Shown here piece after piece: positions 52,647 through 60,977 of a stretch of DNA of 64,000 nt (position 1 is its first letter; each line of letters opens with the position of its first letter). This DNA comes from Streptomyces apocyni (GTDB lineage Bacteria > Actinomycetota > Actinomycetes > Streptomycetales > Streptomycetaceae). The DNA lies in contig NZ_WHOM01000045.1 in assembly GCF_009739465.1 (NCBI RefSeq), positions 248,001 to 312,000 of the forward strand, read 5' to 3'. The position numbers and the translations under genes are program-made. The notes below the pieces were generated by a model. The model made no database searches, was not told the DNA's origin, and saw nothing but the letters and a program-made list of their open reading frames with translations.

Positions 52647-52668
52647 CCTGGATGAACGGAAGGTGAAC
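52647..52668 (-). promoter_or_regulatory. PHO box (PhoP binding site) upstream of pit
   Basis: On the minus strand two consecutive 11-bp direct repeats, GTTCACCTTCC and GTTCATCCAGG, match the Streptomyces PHO box pattern GTTCACC-N4. A TACGTT (-10-like) element lies six bases downstream (52641-52636). This would put pit under PhoR-PhoP control. Confidence 0.7.
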
Positions 52669-52777
52669 TGAGGGGGGCTTCACGGTTTACCTACGAGGGG
52701 TTCGGTCATTCCGCTTACGTCGCGGGAGGCGGTTCTCGGTGCCTCGGGTCGCCCGGACCACCGGGATCGCTGGGTCG

Positions 52778-53512
52778 CTAGCCTCGGGCGAAGCTCCTCA
52801 GCTGGCTCGCGGAGCCGTTGAAGAGATTCTGATCACCTGGGAACGTTCCCTTGTCGCTGTACTGCCAGAAGGTCGGGTACGCCCACCCGGCGGGCAGCGG
52901 CCCCGGCGATGCCGCGTAGTTGGCCAGCCACAGGGCGTGGGTCGCGCCGAAGGCGCCGCTGTCGCCGGTACAGGTCTTCCACCAGTGCGTCGTCGTGTAG
53001 ATCACCGGGTGGCGGCCGGTGAGCCGCCGCACCTCGCGACTGAACGACGTGACCCAGGCGACCATCTCCGGCTTGCTCAGCCCGTAGCACGTCTTCTGCC
53101 TGTCGTACGGGTTGTGCTCGATGTCGAGCGCGGGCGGCAGCGTCCAGCCGTCGGCCCGCCACTGGCCGCCGTTCCTGACGAAGTACGCGGCCTGCCTCGT
53201 GCCGGAGGACTTGTGCGGCAGGGCGAAGTGGTACGCGCCGCGGATCAGTCCCTGCCCGCGCGAGCCGTCGTACTGCTGACCGAAGTAGGGGTTCTTGTAG
53301 GTGTGCGACTCGGTCGCCTTCACGTAGACGAAGCGGGCGCCGTCGCGCTTCGCCCGCACCCAGTCGACGTCCTTCTGGTGCGAGGACACGTCAAGCCCCT
53401 GCGGCTTGGATACGGCGCTGACGGGGGCGGCGGGTGCGGCGGGTGCGGCGACGATGGCCGTGCCCGCGAGCGTGAGCGTGGCGGCCGCGACGGCGATCGC
53501 ACGACGAACCAT
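52778..53512 (-). CDS. Secreted GH25 lysozyme-like muramidase
   Basis: A 244-residue protein with a signal peptide (AIAVAAATLTLAGTAIVAAP) and a GH25 domain. QGLDVSSHQKDVDW holds the first conserved Asp and LPPALDIEHNPY the catalytic Asp/Glu pair; TFWQYSDKGTFPGDQNLFNG closes the barrel. It would cut the glycan backbone of peptidoglycan outside the cell. The ATG at 53512 has CGGAGGGG upstream; longer in-frame starts are low complexity. Confidence 0.93.
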   Translation of the reverse strand: MVRRAIAVAAATLTLAGTAIVAAPAAPAAPVSAVSKPQGLDVSSHQKDVDWVRAKRDGARFVYVKATESHTYKNPYFGQQYDGSRGQGLIRGAYHFALPHKSSGTRQAAYFVRNGGQWRADGWTLPPALDIEHNPYDRQKTCYGLSKPEMVAWVTSFSREVRRLTGRHPVIYTTTHWWKTCTGDSGAFGATHALWLANYAASPGPLPAGWAYPTFWQYSDKGTFPGDQNLFNGSASQLRSFARG

Positions 53513-53642
53513 GGACCCCTCCGAAATGGTGACGCACCGCAACTGAAGCATCACGGAGAGATTAACGGAGGTTCCGCCGATTCCCCGCGCCCCATGCCGA
53601 TCTCCGTACGTCGGTGCGCCTCCTGGCTGGCAGGATCGCCGC

Positions 53643-54386
53643 ATGGGTGAGCAGACATCGAGACAGGCCGGGGAGCGCGCGGGGGAGCGGGCCGGGGAGC
53701 GCACAGGGGAGCAGGCCGGGGTCCCGGCGGAGAGCGCGCTCGCGCGGGCCTGGGCCGAGCTGGTGGCGACGGCCCGCAGAACGGCGACGGAGGGCCTGGT
53801 CGTCGGCACCTCGGGCAATGTCTCGGTACGGGTCGGGGACATCGTCCTGGTCACCCCGAGCGGGGTGCCGTACGACCGGCTGGCACCGCACGACGCGGTG
53901 GGCGTCGACCTGGACGGGCGGCGGATGCTGGGAGAACTGGCCCCGACCAGCGAACTGCCGCTGCACCTCGCGCTCTACCGGGCCACCTCCGCGCGCGCCG
54001 TCGTGCACACCCACGCGGTGCACGCCACCGCCGTGTCGACGCTGGTCCAGGAACTGCCGCCGATCCACTACATGACGATGGCCCTGGGCGGGCCCGTACG
54101 CGTCGCTCCGTACGCCCTCTACGGGACGGCCGAACTGGCCGAGAACATGCTCGCCGCACTCCGCGAGCGCACCGGATGCCTCCTGCGGAACCACGGAACC
54201 GTCACCTACGGTGACACCCTCGACCAGGCGTACGACCGTACGGCCCAGCTCGAGTGGATGTGCCGCCTCTGGCTCACCGCGACCTCCGTTCCGGGCCACA
54301 CGCCGACACTCCTCACCCCGGACCAGCTCGCCGACGTGGAACGCCAGCTGCGCGGGTACGGGCAGCGCCCCGGACCGGCCCGCTGA
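53643..54386 (+). CDS. Class II aldolase/adducin-family protein
   Basis: A 247-residue protein of the fuculose-phosphate aldolase fold. The core starts at VVGTSGNVSVRVGD, and the zinc-binding histidines are in VVHTHAVHATAVST with a third in LLRNHGTVTYG. The first 30 residues are made of GERAGERAGERTGEQAG repeats, encoded by a 12-bp tandem repeat, so the true start may be later. It may act on a sugar phosphate, or as a decarboxylase or dehydratase. It is followed by an unrelated hydrolase. Confidence 0.9.
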   Translation: MGEQTSRQAGERAGERAGERTGEQAGVPAESALARAWAELVATARRTATEGLVVGTSGNVSVRVGDIVLVTPSGVPYDRLAPHDAVGVDLDGRRMLGELAPTSELPLHLALYRATSARAVVHTHAVHATAVSTLVQELPPIHYMTMALGGPVRVAPYALYGTAELAENMLAALRERTGCLLRNHGTVTYGDTLDQAYDRTAQLEWMCRLWLTATSVPGHTPTLLTPDQLADVERQLRGYGQRPGPAR

Positions 54387-54453
54387 GAGCCTGTCGAAAC
54401 CTGTCGGCCGCGGCCCGCTGGCCGCCGACCGCCCGCGCCCCGACACTGGAACC

Positions 54454-55590
54454 GTGCGCCCTGCTAAAGCAACGGCCGCGGCCGTCTCCACTGTGTTCGG
54501 CGTCGGCGCGGCCCTGGTCGCGGTCGGCCGGTACGCCAGCGACATCGCCCTGAAGGCGCCCCCGGGGCGCCCGCTCCCCACCGAGCCCGCGCTGACCGTG
54601 CACGGCACCGGCCCCGACCGGGTCATCCTGACCCGCGCGCTGGCCGCGCTGCGCCCCGGCACCTACGGGCTGAGCGGCGACGGCTGCCACGCCGTGGTCG
54701 GGCCCGTCATCGACGGGGCGCCGCACCCCGCCGACACCGTGGTGCGCCGCCTGGACCGGGTCACCCACGGCATCCTGGAGCCCGGGGCGACGGTGTGGCT
54801 CACCCCGCAGGTCCACGTCGGCAATCCGCGTACCGCGCTTGGCCTGGAGCACGCGGACGTCGACATCCCGGGCGAACTTGGCGGGCTGCCCGCCTGGTTC
54901 GTGCCCGCGGCCCGCGACACCTGGGTGATCACGGTGCATGGCCTCGGCACCACCCGCGAGCACCCGATGGTCGTGATGGACTTCCTGCACCGCCAGCAGT
55001 TCCCGGTGCTCTCGCTCGCCTACCGGGGCGACCTCGGCGCCCCGCGCTCACCGGACGGGCTCGGCCACCTCGGCGAGACCGAGTGGCGTGACCTCGACGC
55101 GGCCATCCGCTACGCCGTGCGCTACGGCGCCGAGCGCGTCGTGCTGTACGGCTGGTCCACCGGCGCCGCGATGGCCCTGCACGCCGCCGCGGACCCGGCG
55201 TTGCGGGACCGGATCAGCGGCCTGGTCCTGGACTCCCCGGTACTTGACTGGGAGACCACTTTGCGGGCGATCGCCCGCGCCCGTGGAGTTCCGGCCGCGC
55301 TGCTGCCGCTCGCGGTCCGTGCGGCCCAGGGGCGCACCGGCCTCCGTGGCGACGGGCTCACCGGAACCATGGACCGCGCTGACCCCGCCGCGCTGGACGT
55401 TCCGGTTCTGCTGTTCCACGGTCCCGACGACGCCCTCGCCCCCTGGAGCCTTTCCCGTCGACTGGCTGCCCGTCGTCCCGACCTGGTCACCCTCCACACC
55501 GTCCACGATGCCCCACACGGCGCCGCGTGGAACGCCGCCCCCGCCCCCTACGAAGAGGCCCTACGCCGTTTCCTCACCCCCCTGACCTAG
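54454..55590 (+). CDS. Alpha/beta hydrolase
   Basis: A 378-residue hydrolase with one N-terminal hydrophobic segment (TAAAVSTVFGVGAALVAVG) that may anchor it in the membrane. VITVHGLGTTREHP gives the oxyanion region, VLYGWSTGAAMALHAA the nucleophile elbow (GxSxG as GWSTG), and VLLFHGPDDALAPW and TVHDAPHGAAW the acid and histidine. The GTG at 54454 is chosen because the protein sequence becomes family-like there; no strong ribosome site. Substrate unknown. Confidence 0.85.
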   Translation: MRPAKATAAAVSTVFGVGAALVAVGRYASDIALKAPPGRPLPTEPALTVHGTGPDRVILTRALAALRPGTYGLSGDGCHAVVGPVIDGAPHPADTVVRRLDRVTHGILEPGATVWLTPQVHVGNPRTALGLEHADVDIPGELGGLPAWFVPAARDTWVITVHGLGTTREHPMVVMDFLHRQQFPVLSLAYRGDLGAPRSPDGLGHLGETEWRDLDAAIRYAVRYGAERVVLYGWSTGAAMALHAAADPALRDRISGLVLDSPVLDWETTLRAIARARGVPAALLPLAVRAAQGRTGLRGDGLTGTMDRADPAALDVPVLLFHGPDDALAPWSLSRRLAARRPDLVTLHTVHDAPHGAAWNAAPAPYEEALRRFLTPLT

Positions 55591-55757
55591 CCACCGCCCG
55601 CCGGACAGGCCGCAACCCCACCCTGGCCCGCCCGCCCCTCCGGAGTCCGCCTTCCGGCAGGCGATCTGCCGCCGAAGACGGTGGCGTGGCGCCGTACCGG
55701 AGTCCCGTGCAGGGGTTCCGTTTGGGCTTTCCAGGCCTCAACGGGAAGACTGCTCCC

Positions 55758-57182
55758 GTGACGTCCCGTACCCCGCGCGACTCCAGGCTCCGACTCGTCG
55801 GCCCCCGCACGCTCGCCACCGCCCCCCGGGCCGTGGCCGAGCGCCGCTCACAGCGCCCCGCGCCACGCCCACCCGAGGGCACACCCGCCCCCGCCGTACT
55901 GGCCCGGATGGCGCGCACGGGGCTCGCCCCGGCGGCCGCGATCGCCCGCTGGGCCGACGCCACGTCCCGTCACGGCACCTCGGTGCGCCCTCTCACCGGT
56001 GGCGCCCTGTCGGACGACGCCACGGAACAGGCCGCCGCCGACCTGGACCTGACGCCCGGACAGGCGCGCACCGACTGGGACACCGCACGGCTGGCCGGTC
56101 TCATCGAGGTACACGGCAGCACCGCCCGCCCTGGCTGGCGGCTGTCCGCCTGGGACCGCGACGACTCCGCCGTACTGCGCGGCTGGGTCGCGCTGTTCGA
56201 CGCCTGGTCGCTGGTGCACCCGGCGCCCAGCGGACTTGACCCCGCCGCCGTCGCCGAAGTCGTCGAGGCCGTACCGCAGTTGCTCTCCTTCCTCCAGCTC
56301 TCCGCGGGCCCGGTACCGGTACCCCAGCTCCTGGACCTCCTCGACCAGCGCGTCACCGAACTCCGCGAGGAACGCTGCGAGATCCCCCACGACCCGCAGC
56401 CCGCGCCGCAGTCCACGCCGGACTCCGCCCCGCGATCCGACCAGGGGCCCCACTCTCCGACCACGCTGCCCCCACTGCTCGACTGGGCCCTCGGCGCGCT
56501 CGCCGACGTCGGCGCCCTGACCCTGAGCCCGGGGCAGGCAACCCTCACGCCGCTCGGCAGCTGGGCGGTCTGGGTCAAGCTGGAACAGATCATCGTCGCC
56601 GCCCAGAGCCCCGCCGGTAACATCGAGCAGTCCGCCGACGCCATGCTCCGCGGCTGCGCCCGCCTGCGACCGAACGCGGCCCGCGCCGAGTACCGCGCCT
56701 GGCTCGCCGCCCGTCCCGCCAAGAGCGCCGTCACCGAACTCCTGGACACCGCACGCGGCGACGACGCCCTGGTGCGCGGACTCGCCTTCGAGGCGCTGCG
56801 CGTGGTCGGCGCCCCCGCCGAGCCCGAGGTCCGCGCCGCGGCCGGCGAGACCCCGCTGCGCCCCTACGCCCTGATGTGGCTCGCCGAGCACGAGGGCGCC
56901 GACCCCGAGGACGTCCACACGGCCCTCACCCGCGACGAGGTCACCTGGCTCTGGGTGGACACCGCCGCGGCCGTGACCGACCACGGCGAGTCGGGACTTC
57001 TCGTACGCCACCTGGAATCAGCGGTTCAGCCCACCGTGCCCGCCCTGCTGCACGAGGTACGGGCCGTGGGTCACCCGCGCACCGTGCAGGTCCTGGTAGC
57101 CCTGGCCGCCGCACACCCCGACCCGGCCCTGGCCAAGGCCGTACGCCGCGCCGCCTTCCAGGTCCACACCGGCGGAGGCTAG
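55758..57182 (+). CDS. Conserved hypothetical protein, HTH/HEAT-like
   Basis: A protein of about 474 residues that I cannot assign to a known family. It is cytoplasmic and helix-rich. Residues 70-180 have helix-turn-helix character (DLDLTPGQARTDWDTARLAGLIEVHG, in part), and residues 300-470 have repeated short helices as in HEAT/ARM repeats. Proposed start GTG at 55758 with GGGAAG upstream; the open frame extends to 55527. Its stop shares bases with the stop of the convergent VOC gene (CTAG). Confidence 0.7.
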   Translation: MTSRTPRDSRLRLVGPRTLATAPRAVAERRSQRPAPRPPEGTPAPAVLARMARTGLAPAAAIARWADATSRHGTSVRPLTGGALSDDATEQAAADLDLTPGQARTDWDTARLAGLIEVHGSTARPGWRLSAWDRDDSAVLRGWVALFDAWSLVHPAPSGLDPAAVAEVVEAVPQLLSFLQLSAGPVPVPQLLDLLDQRVTELREERCEIPHDPQPAPQSTPDSAPRSDQGPHSPTTLPPLLDWALGALADVGALTLSPGQATLTPLGSWAVWVKLEQIIVAAQSPAGNIEQSADAMLRGCARLRPNAARAEYRAWLAARPAKSAVTELLDTARGDDALVRGLAFEALRVVGAPAEPEVRAAAGETPLRPYALMWLAEHEGADPEDVHTALTRDEVTWLWVDTAAAVTDHGESGLLVRHLESAVQPTVPALLHEVRAVGHPRTVQVLVALAAAHPDPALAKAVRRAAFQVHTGGG

Positions 57183-57580
57183 GACCCAGTGAGCGGCGTG
57201 TACGTCCCGAAGCTCCACACGTTGCCCTCGACATCCCGGGCCATGTAGTCCCGCGCGCCGTAGTCCTGGTCCGTCGGGGGCATCAGGATCTCCGCGCCCT
57301 GCTCCACGGCGTGCTGGTGGTGCGCGTCCACGTCGTCGACGTGGACGAAGACGCCGGTCGTGCCAGCGTCCGCCATCGCCTTGGCGTACACCCCCTCACG
57401 CCCCTTCGAGCCCAGCATCACCACGCCGTTCCCGAACGACAGCTCGGCGTGCTCGACGACGCCGTCCTCGCTCTCGTACACAGCGGTCTCCGTGAAGCCG
57501 AACGCCTTGGTGAGCTGGCGAATCGCTGCCTTGGCGTCCGCGTACAGCACGGTCGGACAGATGGTCGGTGACTGTGACAT
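57179..57580 (-). CDS. VOC-family (glyoxalase/PhnB-like) protein
   Basis: A 133-residue protein of the vicinal oxygen chelate fold, PhnB-like. It has two beta-alpha-beta-beta-beta units: PTVLYADAKAAIRQLTKAFGF and GVFVHVDDVDAHHQHAVEQG, closing with ARDVEGNVWSFGTY. It may bind a metal or small ligand, or confer resistance; activity unknown. The ATG at 57580 has GGAGGAGCGATCGTC upstream. The stop overlaps the convergent stop at 57180-57182. Confidence 0.92.
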   Translation of the reverse strand: MSQSPTICPTVLYADAKAAIRQLTKAFGFTETAVYESEDGVVEHAELSFGNGVVMLGSKGREGVYAKAMADAGTTGVFVHVDDVDAHHQHAVEQGAEILMPPTDQDYGARDYMARDVEGNVWSFGTYTPLTGS

Positions 57581-57847
57581 GACGATCGCTCCTCCTCGGA
57601 TACCGCGGATTCCACGCCTGCACGCGGCGCGGAATGTGACCTGCTCCACAGTCTGGCACCGGGGTCTGACAACGCCCGTCGGCGCCCAGTCGGCGGCCAG
57701 TCGGCACGCAGTCGGCACCCACCCGGAAAAAGGGGTTGCGACTGCCCGGTAGAATCGCCGTATGGCCATTCTCCTTGTGCATTAGACGGCGCTGACCGCC
57801 CGCCCGTCGCCGTCCGCCGTCCTACATCCCGCCCTGGAGTTTTGTCC

Positions 57848-59446
57848 ATGATCACCGCCACCGGCATCGAGCTGCGCGCCGGCGCCCGCGTCCTTATCGA
57901 CAACGCCTCGTTCCGCGTCGCCAAGGGCGACCGCATCGGACTCGTCGGCCGTAACGGCGCCGGCAAGACCACCCTCACCAAATGCCTCGCTGGCGAGGGC
58001 ACCCCCGCGGGGGGCTCCATCAGCCGCGCCAGTGACGTCGGCTACCTGCCGCAGGACCCGCGTACCGGCGACCTCGACGTACTCGCCCGCGACCGTGTGC
58101 TGTCCGCCCGCGGCCTCGACGAGCTGCTGCGCAAGATGCGCGAGAACGAAGAGCGTATGGCGAACGGCAAGGGTGCCACGCGCGAGAAGGCGATGAAGCG
58201 CTACGAGCGCCTGGAGACCGAGTTCCTCACCAAGGGCGGGTACGCGGCCGAGGCCGAGGCCGCCACCATCGCCGCCGCCCTGAAGCTCCCCGACCGGGTG
58301 CTCGGTCAGCCGCTGCACACCCTGTCCGGCGGTCAGCGCCGCCGTGTCGAGCTGGCCCGCATCCTGTTCTCGGACGCGGACATCATGCTGCTCGACGAGC
58401 CCACGAACCACCTGGACGCCGACTCGATCGTCTGGCTCCGGGACTACCTGAAGACGTTCCATGGCGGCTTCATCGTGATCTCCCACGACGTCGAACTGGT
58501 CGAGACGGTCGTCAACAAGGTGTTCTACCTGGACGCCAACCGCTCAGTGATCGACGTCTACAACATGGGCTGGAAGCTCTACCAGCAGCAGCGCGAGGCG
58601 GACGAGAAGCGCCGCAAGCGCGAGCGGCAGAACGCCGAGAAGAAGGCCTCGGCGCTCAACTCGCAGGCCGACAAGATGCGCGCCAAGGCCACCAAGACGG
58701 TCGCCGCGCAGAACATGGCCCGTCGCGCCGAGCGGCTCCTCGCGGGCCTGGAGGACGTCCGGCAGGCCGACAAGGTCGCCAAGCTCCGCTTCCCTGATCC
58801 CGCCCCGTGTGGCAAGACCCCGCTCACCGCCGAGGGTCTGTCCAAGTCGTACGGCTCGCTGGAGATCTTCACGGACGTCGACCTGGCCATCGACAAGGGC
58901 TCACGCGTGGTCATCCTCGGTCTGAACGGCGCGGGCAAGACCACCCTGCTGCGCCTGCTGGGCGGCGCCGAGAAGCCGGACACGGGTGAGGTCACCCCGG
59001 GCCACGGCCTGAAGCTCGGCTACTACGCGCAGGAGCACGAGACCCTGGACCCCAGCCGCACGGTCCTGGAGAACATGCGCTCGGCGGCGCCCGACCTCGA
59101 CCTCGTCGAGGTACGCAAGACGCTCGGCTCGTTCCTGTTCTCCGGCGACGACGTGGACAAGCCCGCGGGTGTGCTCTCTGGCGGTGAGAAGACCCGGCTC
59201 GCGCTCGCGACGCTCGTCGTCTCCTCGGCCAACGTCCTGCTGCTCGACGAGCCCACCAACAACCTCGACCCAGCCAGCCGCGAGGAGATCCTCGGCGCGC
59301 TGCGTACGTACAAGGGCGCGGTCGTCCTCGTCACCCACGACGAGGGCGCGGTCGAGGCGCTGCAGCCGGAGCGGGTCATCCTGCTGCCGGACGGTGTCGA
59401 GGACCTGTGGGGCGCGGACTACGCGGATCTCGTCGCGCTGGCGTGA
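57848..59446 (+). CDS. ABC-F family ATPase
   Basis: A 532-residue cytoplasmic ATPase with two ABC domains and no membrane part. Walker A sites are GRNGAGKTTL (near residue 36) and GLNGAGKTTLL (near 357); signature loops are LSGGQRRRVELARI and LSGGEKTRLALATL. The charged linker of about 80 residues between them (QREADEKRRKRERQNAEKK) is the P-site tRNA interaction motif of ABC-F proteins, which act on ribosomes. It may be a general translation factor (EttA or Uup-like) rather than an antibiotic-resistance protein. ATG at 57848 with GGAG upstream. Confidence 0.95.
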   Translation: MITATGIELRAGARVLIDNASFRVAKGDRIGLVGRNGAGKTTLTKCLAGEGTPAGGSISRASDVGYLPQDPRTGDLDVLARDRVLSARGLDELLRKMRENEERMANGKGATREKAMKRYERLETEFLTKGGYAAEAEAATIAAALKLPDRVLGQPLHTLSGGQRRRVELARILFSDADIMLLDEPTNHLDADSIVWLRDYLKTFHGGFIVISHDVELVETVVNKVFYLDANRSVIDVYNMGWKLYQQQREADEKRRKRERQNAEKKASALNSQADKMRAKATKTVAAQNMARRAERLLAGLEDVRQADKVAKLRFPDPAPCGKTPLTAEGLSKSYGSLEIFTDVDLAIDKGSRVVILGLNGAGKTTLLRLLGGAEKPDTGEVTPGHGLKLGYYAQEHETLDPSRTVLENMRSAAPDLDLVEVRKTLGSFLFSGDDVDKPAGVLSGGEKTRLALATLVVSSANVLLLDEPTNNLDPASREEILGALRTYKGAVVLVTHDEGAVEALQPERVILLPDGVEDLWGADYADLVALA

Positions 59447-59770
59447 TCAACCGCGTATGGATCATTCGGCTTACCCGTGATCCTTCATCTGGGTGAGTGT
59501 GCCTCGTACCCCGGTGTGTCGTACAGGCAATCCGCCGCTGCACAGCGTGCGCGGCCTTGATCGCGCACGCCCCCCTCGCTGACCAGGCTGTTCGCGCACA
59601 AGGCTGGTCAGCTCCGGGCGCGGAACTGAGCGGAATTATTCCTTCCACTCGTGACGGCGGGCCCGGTCGCGGCAAACCCACTCACACGGACCTTGTCGAA
59701 TGGGTGGCCAGGAAGCCCAAGAGGGGTGATCATGAGAAGTCCAGAGCGCACTTCCCATGAGGAGGCACGG
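59447..59770 (+). promoter_or_regulatory. Gene-free region with clustered GATC sites
   Basis: No gene is seen in these 324 bases. GATC occurs at 59445 (overlapping the ABC-F stop), 59460, 59479, 59559 and 59728, far above expectation for a genome of this GC. The promoter of the small DNA-binding gene should lie here. Confidence 0.5.
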
Positions 59771-59992
59771 GTGGCCGAGACTCTGAAGAAGGGCAGCCGG
59801 GTAACCGGAGCCGCGCGCGACAAGCTCGCGGCAGACCTGAAGAAAAAGTACGACGCCGGTGCGAGCATCCGGGCACTGGCTGAAGAAACCGGTCGCTCCT
59901 ATGGATTCGTGCACCGGATGCTCACCGAGTCCGGAATCCAGCTGCGAGGACGCGGCGGGGCGACGCGCGGCAAGAAGGCCACCTCGGCCTGA
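59771..59992 (+). CDS. gbn: Gbn-like small nucleoid-associated DNA-binding protein
   Basis: A 73-residue basic protein. Its central helix-turn-helix is KKYDAGASIRALAEETGRSY followed by GFVHRMLTESGIQL, and the basic tail RGRGGATRGKKATSA would contact DNA. It closely resembles the Streptomyces protein SCO1839 (Gbn), which is described as a GATC-binding nucleoid protein. Length and gene neighbours (ABC-F and enoyl-CoA hydratase) fit. The GTG start has GAGGAGG immediately upstream; an ATG at 59732 in the same frame has no family match. A hairpin follows. Confidence 0.85.
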   Translation: MAETLKKGSRVTGAARDKLAADLKKKYDAGASIRALAEETGRSYGFVHRMLTESGIQLRGRGGATRGKKATSA

Positions 59993-60021
59993 CGGCAGCG
60001 CACCGTCTCCGGTGGTGGTGG

Positions 60022-60053
60022 CCACCCGGTCGGTCGGGTGATCGACCGGGTGG
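60022..60053 (+). terminator. Hairpin after the Gbn gene
   Basis: CCACCCGGTC and GACCGGGTGG are perfect 10-bp arms with a 12-base loop that itself contains GATC. It lies 30 bases after the gbn stop. Confidence 0.7.
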
Positions 60054-60102
60054 TTACTGTGCAGTCACTTAACTGTCGCTGCAGTCCCATCGGAGGCTCC
60101 CC

Positions 60103-60906
60103 ATGGCTTCGCTCGACCCCGACCTCGTAGCTGTACTCGACAAGGACGGCGTACGGCTCACCGTCGATGACTCCATCGCCACGGTGACGCTGGCCAACCC
60201 CACCAAGCGCAACGCTCAAAGTCCTGCACTCTGGCGGGCGTTGGCTGAGGCGGGCAGGTCACTGCCGGGCAGCGTCCGCGTCGTGGTGCTGCGAGGTGAG
60301 GGCAAGTCCTTCTCCGCGGGGCTCGACCGACAGGCGTTCACGCCCGAGGGCTTCGAGGGCGAGCCGTCCTTCATCGACCTGGCGCGTGGCGGCGACGACG
60401 CGCTCGACTCCACCATCGCCGAGTACCAGGAGGCGTTCACCTGGTGGCGGCGCAGTGACCTCGTCTCCATCGCCGCGGTGCAGGGGCATGCGATCGGCGC
60501 GGGCTTCCAGCTCGCGCTCGCCTGCGATCTGCGCGTGGTCGCGGACGACGTGCAGTTTGCGATGCGCGAGACCAGCCTGGGCCTGGTCCCTGACCTCACC
60601 GGCACCCACCCCTTGGTGAACCTGGTGGGCTACGCCAGGGCCCTGGAGATCTGCGCGACCGGCCGCTTCGTGCACGCCGACGAGGCCGAGCGGATCGGCC
60701 TGGCCAACCTCGTCGTCCCCGGCGCGGATCTGGACGCCTCGGTGCGCGACCTCACCGCCGCGCTGCTCGCCGCGCCGCGCGACGCGACGATCGAGACGAA
60801 GGCGCTGCTCCAGGGCGCGACCGCGCGCTCCTACGAGGACCAGCGCGTCGCCGAACGCGCCGCCCAGGCCCGCCGCCTGCGCGACCTGGCGGGCCTCGAC
60901 GACTGA
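60103..60906 (+). CDS. Enoyl-CoA hydratase/isomerase family protein
   Basis: A 267-residue crotonase-fold enzyme. The oxyanion-hole segments are GEGKSFSAGLDRQAF and VQGHAIGAGFQLALACDLRV, and FAMRETSLGLVPDLTGTHPL supplies the usual catalytic glutamate region. It would hydrate or isomerise an enoyl-CoA, but the substrate cannot be told. ATG at 60103 with CGGAGG upstream. Its stop is followed by an 11-bp tandem repeat. Confidence 0.93.
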   Translation: MASLDPDLVAVLDKDGVRLTVDDSIATVTLANPTKRNAQSPALWRALAEAGRSLPGSVRVVVLRGEGKSFSAGLDRQAFTPEGFEGEPSFIDLARGGDDALDSTIAEYQEAFTWWRRSDLVSIAAVQGHAIGAGFQLALACDLRVVADDVQFAMRETSLGLVPDLTGTHPLVNLVGYARALEICATGRFVHADEAERIGLANLVVPGADLDASVRDLTAALLAAPRDATIETKALLQGATARSYEDQRVAERAAQARRLRDLAGLDD

Positions 60907-60909
60907 GAG

Positions 60910-60940
60910 CCTGTGTCGGGCCTGTGTCGGGCCTGTGACG
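60910..60940 (+). repeat. 11-bp tandem repeat after the stop
   Basis: CCTGTGTCGGG at 60910 and 60921, then CCTGTGACG at 60932, just 3 bases after the enoyl-CoA hydratase stop. The third unit contains TGA in another frame. Confidence 0.6.
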
Positions 60941-60977
60941 CCACGCGGACCACACAGCCGCCGTCGCGGCGATCCGG

